Source of the DNA: Serratia fonticola | GTDB taxonomy: Bacteria; Pseudomonadota; Gammaproteobacteria; Enterobacterales; Enterobacteriaceae | NCBI RefSeq assembly: GCF_006715025.1 | Contig: NZ_VFMK01000001.1 | Location: 4,340,001-4,404,000 of the forward strand | DNA: 64,000 nucleotides | Direction: 5' to 3' | Translations under genes and position numbers: made by a program | The notes under the pieces: model-generated | What the model was told of the DNA's origin: nothing | The model's input: only the letters and a program-made list of their open reading frames with translations | Database searches by the model: none | Part shown: positions 61,711 through 64,000 of the stretch, piece by piece | How positions within the stretch are numbered: the stretch's first letter is position 1 | Layout of the letters: every line of letters starts with the position of its first letter

Positions 61711-62504
61711 GATTGACTGTCCTCATAGAAGTGGGCGCTGACCATACCGATACCGTCGATTTCTGCGATAAAATCATCGCCCGCTTTTACTGGCACCATC
61801 GGCCCCAGCGCACCGGTCAGCACCACATCCCCCGCTCGCAGCGGTGTCCCCAGGCCCGCCATTTTGCGTGCCAGCCAGACGGCGGCATTAATGGGATGCC
61901 CAAGACACTCGCTACCGTACCCGGTAGACACCACCTCGTTGTTGCGCGTCATACTCATCGCACAACACTCTAGATCCAGGCCATCAAGCCGACGCGCCGG
62001 GCCGCCGAGGACATACACGCCGCAGGAGGCGTTATCCGCCACCGTATCGACAAAGGCGATAGACCAGTCTTTGATACGGCTGCCCACCACTTCCAACGCG
62101 GGCAATACCCATTCAACCGCAGCGCATAACTCTGCGAAGGTGGTATCAACATGCGGTAGATCGCTCCCCAGCACCAAGGCAATCTCTGCTTCGATACGCG
62201 GTTGCATCACCCGTGAGAATGGAATGCCCTGATTGCTGCCGTAGCACATGTCGGCAAACAGGGTGCCAAAGTCCGGTTGGTTGACGCCCAGCTGTTGTTG
62301 CACCTTGGGATGGGTAAGCCCTACTTTGCGCCCTACTACGCGCCGACCTGCGGCCTGCCAATGCTGCACATTCAGTTGTTGAATGGCGTAAGCCGCTTTG
62401 CCATTGTCAGTACCGATAACATCGCGCAGCGGTTCAATCGCCTCGCCACGGGTTTCTGACTGGCGTAACGCCTCAGCCAGTTGCTTCAGGTTGTCATCAT
62501 TCAT
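61707..62504 (-). CDS. mhpD: 2-hydroxypentadienoate hydratase MhpD
   Basis: Hydrates 2-hydroxypentadienoate to 4-hydroxy-2-oxovalerate. About 265 residues from the ATG at 62504 (MNDDNLKQLAEALR); GGGAG lies six bp upstream, while the ATG at 62507 is closer. Metal-binding ligands are in the RIEAEIALVLGSDL region, and the fumarylacetoacetase-like fold is complete. Confidence 0.95.
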   Translation of the reverse strand: MNDDNLKQLAEALRQSETRGEAIEPLRDVIGTDNGKAAYAIQQLNVQHWQAAGRRVVGRKVGLTHPKVQQQLGVNQPDFGTLFADMCYGSNQGIPFSRVMQPRIEAEIALVLGSDLPHVDTTFAELCAAVEWVLPALEVVGSRIKDWSIAFVDTVADNASCGVYVLGGPARRLDGLDLECCAMSMTRNNEVVSTGYGSECLGHPINAAVWLARKMAGLGTPLRAGDVVLTGALGPMVPVKAGDDFIAEIDGIGMVSAHFYEDSQS

Positions 62505-62518
62505 CATTTGCTCCCTGA

Positions 62519-63388
62519 TTAATGGCTGAGAAAATCCAGCACCATACGGTTGAAAGTGTCGGCATGTTCCCATTGCGCCCAGTGACCGCAGTTGCTGAAC
62601 ACGTGCAACTGCGAACCAGCAATGCCCGCCAGCAACCGTAACCCGGTATCCATCGGTACAAAGCGATCGTTGCGCCCCCAGACAATCAACGTCTGGGCCT
62701 TGATCTCACCCAGACGGGGGCTGAAATCCGGGAACTGTTTAGGGTTGATAGACAGGCTCTTGACGAAATTGTCCAGGTGATCGCGGTGCGCCAGAATGTT
62801 GTCAAGACGGGTTTTGAACAACGCTTCGGTAAGCGCGCGGGGATCGTAAACAAAGATATTCATCATCTTGCGCAAGTTATCGAGAGTCGGTTCACGGTAA
62901 AGTTGCTGCAGCAACTTGATACCCTCCGTCGGCATGGGCACAAACGGGCTCGCGCCACCAGTACCACCGCCCATCAACACCAGCTTGCCGACACGCTCCG
63001 GCCAGCTCAGGGTAAAGGCCACCGCGCTATGGCCCCCCATCGAGTTCCCCAGCAGATGTACCTGCGGCAGATCCAGCGCATCCACCAGTCCTTTCAAGAT
63101 ACGAGCGTTGAGATCAGAACGGGAACCGGTGCTGACAATGGAGTCACTCTTGCTCCAGCCGGGGCAGTCCAACAGGATCACCCGATAGCCCGCGGTGACC
63201 AGTGGCTCGATGTTACGGCTAAAGTTGGCCCAACCGCTGGCGCCAGGGCCGGAACCGTGCAGCATGACCACGGTTTGTGCGCCACTGCCGCAATCGTTGT
63301 AATGGATACGCAGTTCGGCTTCACCTTCACGGATTTGCACAAAGCGGCTGGTCTTCTCTTCAGTAAGCTCAAAGGGGTGCGATGTCAT
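62519..63388 (-). CDS. mhpC: 2-hydroxy-6-oxonona-2,4-dienedioate hydrolase MhpC
   Basis: C-C bond hydrolase of the meta-cleavage pathway. 289 residues from the ATG at 63388 (MTSHPFELTEEKTS) with GGAG six bp upstream. HGSGPGASGW, nucleophile elbow GNSMGGHSAV (Ser near 112), Asp in GRNDRFVP and His in NCGHWAQWEH are present. Confidence 0.95.
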   Translation of the reverse strand: MTSHPFELTEEKTSRFVQIREGEAELRIHYNDCGSGAQTVVMLHGSGPGASGWANFSRNIEPLVTAGYRVILLDCPGWSKSDSIVSTGSRSDLNARILKGLVDALDLPQVHLLGNSMGGHSAVAFTLSWPERVGKLVLMGGGTGGASPFVPMPTEGIKLLQQLYREPTLDNLRKMMNIFVYDPRALTEALFKTRLDNILAHRDHLDNFVKSLSINPKQFPDFSPRLGEIKAQTLIVWGRNDRFVPMDTGLRLLAGIAGSQLHVFSNCGHWAQWEHADTFNRMVLDFLSH

Positions 63389-63409
63389 GATGTTCTCCAA
63401 TTGTCATTA

Positions 63410-64000
63410 TTATTTCAGCGGCACCGCGCTTAAGGAGCCGAACCCGGTGATCCATTCGGGAAGTTCGCGGTAGTAACGGTGCTGCGCCTGATAAGGACCA
63501 AAAGCCGATAGCGCCGCAAAGGCGGCCATCCAGGTTTTAACTTCGTGGGTTGAGCGGCCAGCGATCGCAGACAGTTCGTCATTACCCAGAGCATCCAGCT
63601 CAGCCAGCTTGCCGCTGGCAAGAATACGCATAAACTGGTTATCCCAGACCGGATTGAGCGGATGTAACGTGTGTTGATCTTCGACAAAGGCGCGAGCGGC
63701 AGAAATCACCCGATGCTGTCGTAATTGGCGCTCATCTGGCGGTAAGTGTCGGCCACTGCCCAGTAGGCGATCGCGCATGTGGGCATCCGCTCCTGCCAGT
63801 TGTGGTACCGGCGGCTGATGCGATAGCCCGCCCGATCCCAGGATCAGTACCCGTTGATTGAGGCCACGCGCAAAACGCCCGATGGCTTCCCCCAGCAGAC
63901 GCGTGCGCTGGAAGCTGGGCAGCGGTGGTGCCACTGCGTTGATAAAGACGGGCAGTACCGGGTAATTCGCCAACCCGCCAAGCAAATACTCCAGGGGCTG
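63410..64000 (-). CDS. mhpB: 2,3-dihydroxyphenylpropionate 1,2-dioxygenase MhpB (5' part outside)
   Basis: LigB-type class III extradiol dioxygenase that opens the catechol ring. The frame is open to the window edge, showing the last 196 or so residues of an expected 314, starting QPLEYLLGGL. Conserved FINAVAPPLPSFQRTR, LILGSGGLSHQPP and IAGRSTHEVKTW. It ends 21 bp before mhpC. mhpA and mhpR should lie beyond the edge. Confidence 0.95.
   Translation of the reverse strand, partial: QPLEYLLGGLANYPVLPVFINAVAPPLPSFQRTRLLGEAIGRFARGLNQRVLILGSGGLSHQPPVPQLAGADAHMRDRLLGSGRHLPPDERQLRQHRVISAARAFVEDQHTLHPLNPVWDNQFMRILASGKLAELDALGNDELSAIAGRSTHEVKTWMAAFAALSAFGPYQAQHRYYRELPEWITGFGSLSAVPLK

Overview
The window looks like a chromosomal stretch of a Serratia species (Enterobacterales), most like the S. 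plymuthica / liquefaciens / proteamaculans group. This rests on protein similarity recalled from memory and on gene order; no search was run. The left two thirds follow the Escherichia coli order glnS-nagE-nagBACD-asnB-tRNAs-ubiF-miaB-ybeZYX-lnt-gltIJKL-rihA-ybeL-leuS-lptE-holA-nadD-rsfS-rlmH-mrdAB-rlpA-dacA-ybeD-lipBA-tatE-crcB-cspE. Serratia traits are a leaderless ChiC-type chitinase between nagD and asnB, a yjdM homologue after miaB, and many ERIC repeats.

Region 1 (1-12050) handles amino sugars: GlcNAc uptake (NagE), catabolism (NagB, NagA), the NagC repressor, the NagD phosphatase and a chitinase that supplies substrate, flanked by glnS (partial) and asnB. Region 2 (12200-12900) is a six-gene tRNA operon (Met-Leu-Gln-Gln-Met-Gln). 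Region 3 (13-25 kb) carries ubiquinone and tRNA modification (ubiF, miaB), ribosome maturation and lipoprotein acylation (ybeZ, ybeY, corC, lnt), and a glutamate/aspartate ABC transporter behind a near-perfect sigma-54 promoter. Region 4 (26-41 kb) is the leuS-to-lipA housekeeping block (LPS assembly, replication, NAD, ribosome silencing, rod-shape peptidoglycan synthesis, lipoate).

Region 5 (41-48 kb) is more variable: a MASE2 diguanylate cyclase, a fluoride riboswitch with crcB, a 31-codon membrane peptide, cspE, a divergent CSD protein, a zinc ribbon, a MASE1 diguanylate cyclase, a 1.2 kb gap with three minus-strand terminators, and a lipoprotein. Region 6 (48.5-54.3 kb) is an unfamiliar locus: porin, exported hydrolase, RpiR regulator, second hydrolase and DcuC-family permease. 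The same 17-bp palindrome precedes the porin and the regulator, so it may be a self-contained uptake and hydrolysis system for an unknown ester or amide. Region 7 (54.8 kb to the end, minus strand) holds tcuRAB (tricarballylate oxidation, without tcuC beside it) and mhpBCDFET (meta-cleavage of hydroxyphenylpropionate), with mhpB cut by the window edge.

ERIC elements occur in at least eight copies, including a head-to-tail triplet before rihA and copies inside the nag and glt operons. I saw no CRISPR array, prophage or intact insertion sequence.
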